NCBI GenBank assembly: GCA_943326315.2
Contig: CALPSU020000160.1
Location: 1-6,183, forward strand
DNA: 6,183 nt
Direction of reading: 5' to 3'
Origin: Chryseobacterium gleum
GTDB taxonomy: Bacteria; Bacteroidota; Bacteroidia; Flavobacteriales_D; Crocinitomicaceae
Part shown: positions 5,849 to 6,183 of the stretch, piece by piece
Layout: every line of letters starts with the position of its first letter
Position numbering within the stretch: the first letter of the stretch is position 1
Program-made: the position numbers and the translations under genes
The notes under the pieces: model-generated
Told to the model about the DNA's origin: nothing
Database searches by the model: none
Seen by the model: only the letters and a program-made list of their open reading frames with translations

Positions 5849-5879
5849 AATAAAATGGTCAATAAAATTATTGACCATT
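5849..5879 (-). terminator. Terminator after the upstream permease gene
   Basis: AATGGTCAATAA (5854-5865) and TTATTGACCATT (5868-5879) are perfect complements, giving a stem of about 11 bp with a 4-nt loop. In the minus direction the stem is followed by a U-rich TTATTTTAA tail. It starts 22 nt after the stop of the partial permease gene and should separate it from the second permease at 5825. The tail is interrupted by A, so some read-through is possible. Confidence 0.65.
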
Positions 5880-5901
5880 AAATAAAAATATTTCGTAAAT
5901 A

Positions 5902-6183
5902 TTAACTTTCGGTATCTGATTGCTTTAAAAGTTCTTTTTCTTGTTCTCTTTCCCAATCATTCAATTTACTATTTTTTCTTGAATACAAGAAATAAACAAC
6001 AATTCCAATACCTGACCAAATCAAAAATGCAATCCAAGTTTCTTTTCTAACGAAACACATTAAAAAAACATTAAAACTTACCCCAAGTATTGCTACTAAA
6101 GGTAAAAATGGAACTTTAAAAGGTCTTTCTAAATGAGGCTGTTTAACCCTTAATACCCAAACGGCTAATGCAATCATAGCAAA
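5902..6183 (-). CDS. APC-family amino-acid permease, C-terminal part (5' end outside window)
   Basis: The reading frame is open to the window edge, with the first two visible codons encoding Phe-Ala before MIALAVWVLR, so this is the last 93 codons of a longer gene rather than a 91-residue protein. The segment has a membrane helix ending VWVLRVKQPHLERPFKVPFLP, a loop signature shared by CAT-type and related APC permeases. Two more membrane helices (about residues 28-43 and 49-66 of the visible ATG-start part) follow. The tail is charged and probably cytoplasmic (KLNDWEREQEKELLKQSD). It is a different APC subgroup from the neighbouring complete permease, judged by the loop sequence (LERPFKVPFLP against TERPYKAFGYP). 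Substrate is unknown, and amino-acid import or exchange is the likely role. The hairpin at 5849-5879 ends its transcript. Confidence 0.88.
   Translation of the reverse strand, partial: FAMIALAVWVLRVKQPHLERPFKVPFLPLVAILGVSFNVFLMCFVRKETWIAFLIWSGIGIVVYFLYSRKNSKLNDWEREQEKELLKQSDTES

Overview
The window is AT-rich (by eye about 30% G+C) and every supported gene lies on the minus strand, so transcription runs from high to low coordinates. It looks like a chromosomal housekeeping segment of a Bacteroidota bacterium. Three things support this. The gene order rpsU, xer recombinase, short hpf/raiA, tRNA-Thr, tRNA-Tyr is the run that precedes tuf, secE, nusG and the ribosomal protein/RNA polymerase cluster in many Bacteroidota. 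Three exact matches to the Bacteroidota promoter form (TTG/TTTG, then 18-19 nt, then TAnnTTTG) sit directly upstream of genes. Most starts lack a Shine-Dalgarno sequence. The family or genus cannot be fixed from this sequence.

Layout in transcription order. Bases 6183-5902 hold the 3' end of an amino-acid permease cut by the window edge, followed by a hairpin terminator near 5879-5849. Bases 5825-3496 hold a second, complete APC-family permease whose stop overlaps the start of a membrane-anchored helix-hairpin-helix (ComEA-like) protein by 4 nt. Bases 3494-2964 hold apt (adenine phosphoribosyltransferase), with a promoter embedded in the last codons of the upstream gene and placed so close that the apt mRNA could be leaderless. 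Bases 2932-1793 hold an acyl-CoA dehydrogenase. Bases 1719-1528 hold rpsU (ribosomal protein bS21) with its own promoter and a strong terminator. Bases 1487-597 hold a XerC/XerD-type recombinase, and 595-308 a short ribosome hibernation factor. After a hairpin, a new promoter starts a tRNA operon (tRNA-Thr UGU at 141-68, then tRNA-Tyr GUA from 58, cut by the window edge).

Functionally the window mixes amino-acid uptake, purine salvage, acyl-CoA oxidation, ribosome composition and hibernation, chromosome dimer resolution and tRNA supply. No phage, insertion sequence, CRISPR array, toxin or defence module is visible, and I found no undescribed system. The points worth a second look concern regulation. 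The ATG of the recombinase gene sits in the loop of the rpsU terminator, whose U-tract encodes the next residues. The apt promoter may give a leaderless mRNA. Two promoters have -33 elements that overlap the base of the preceding hairpin. The rpsU leader has no Shine-Dalgarno sequence. No gene-free stretch exceeds 300 bases; the longest is 142-307 and holds the hairpin and the tRNA promoter.
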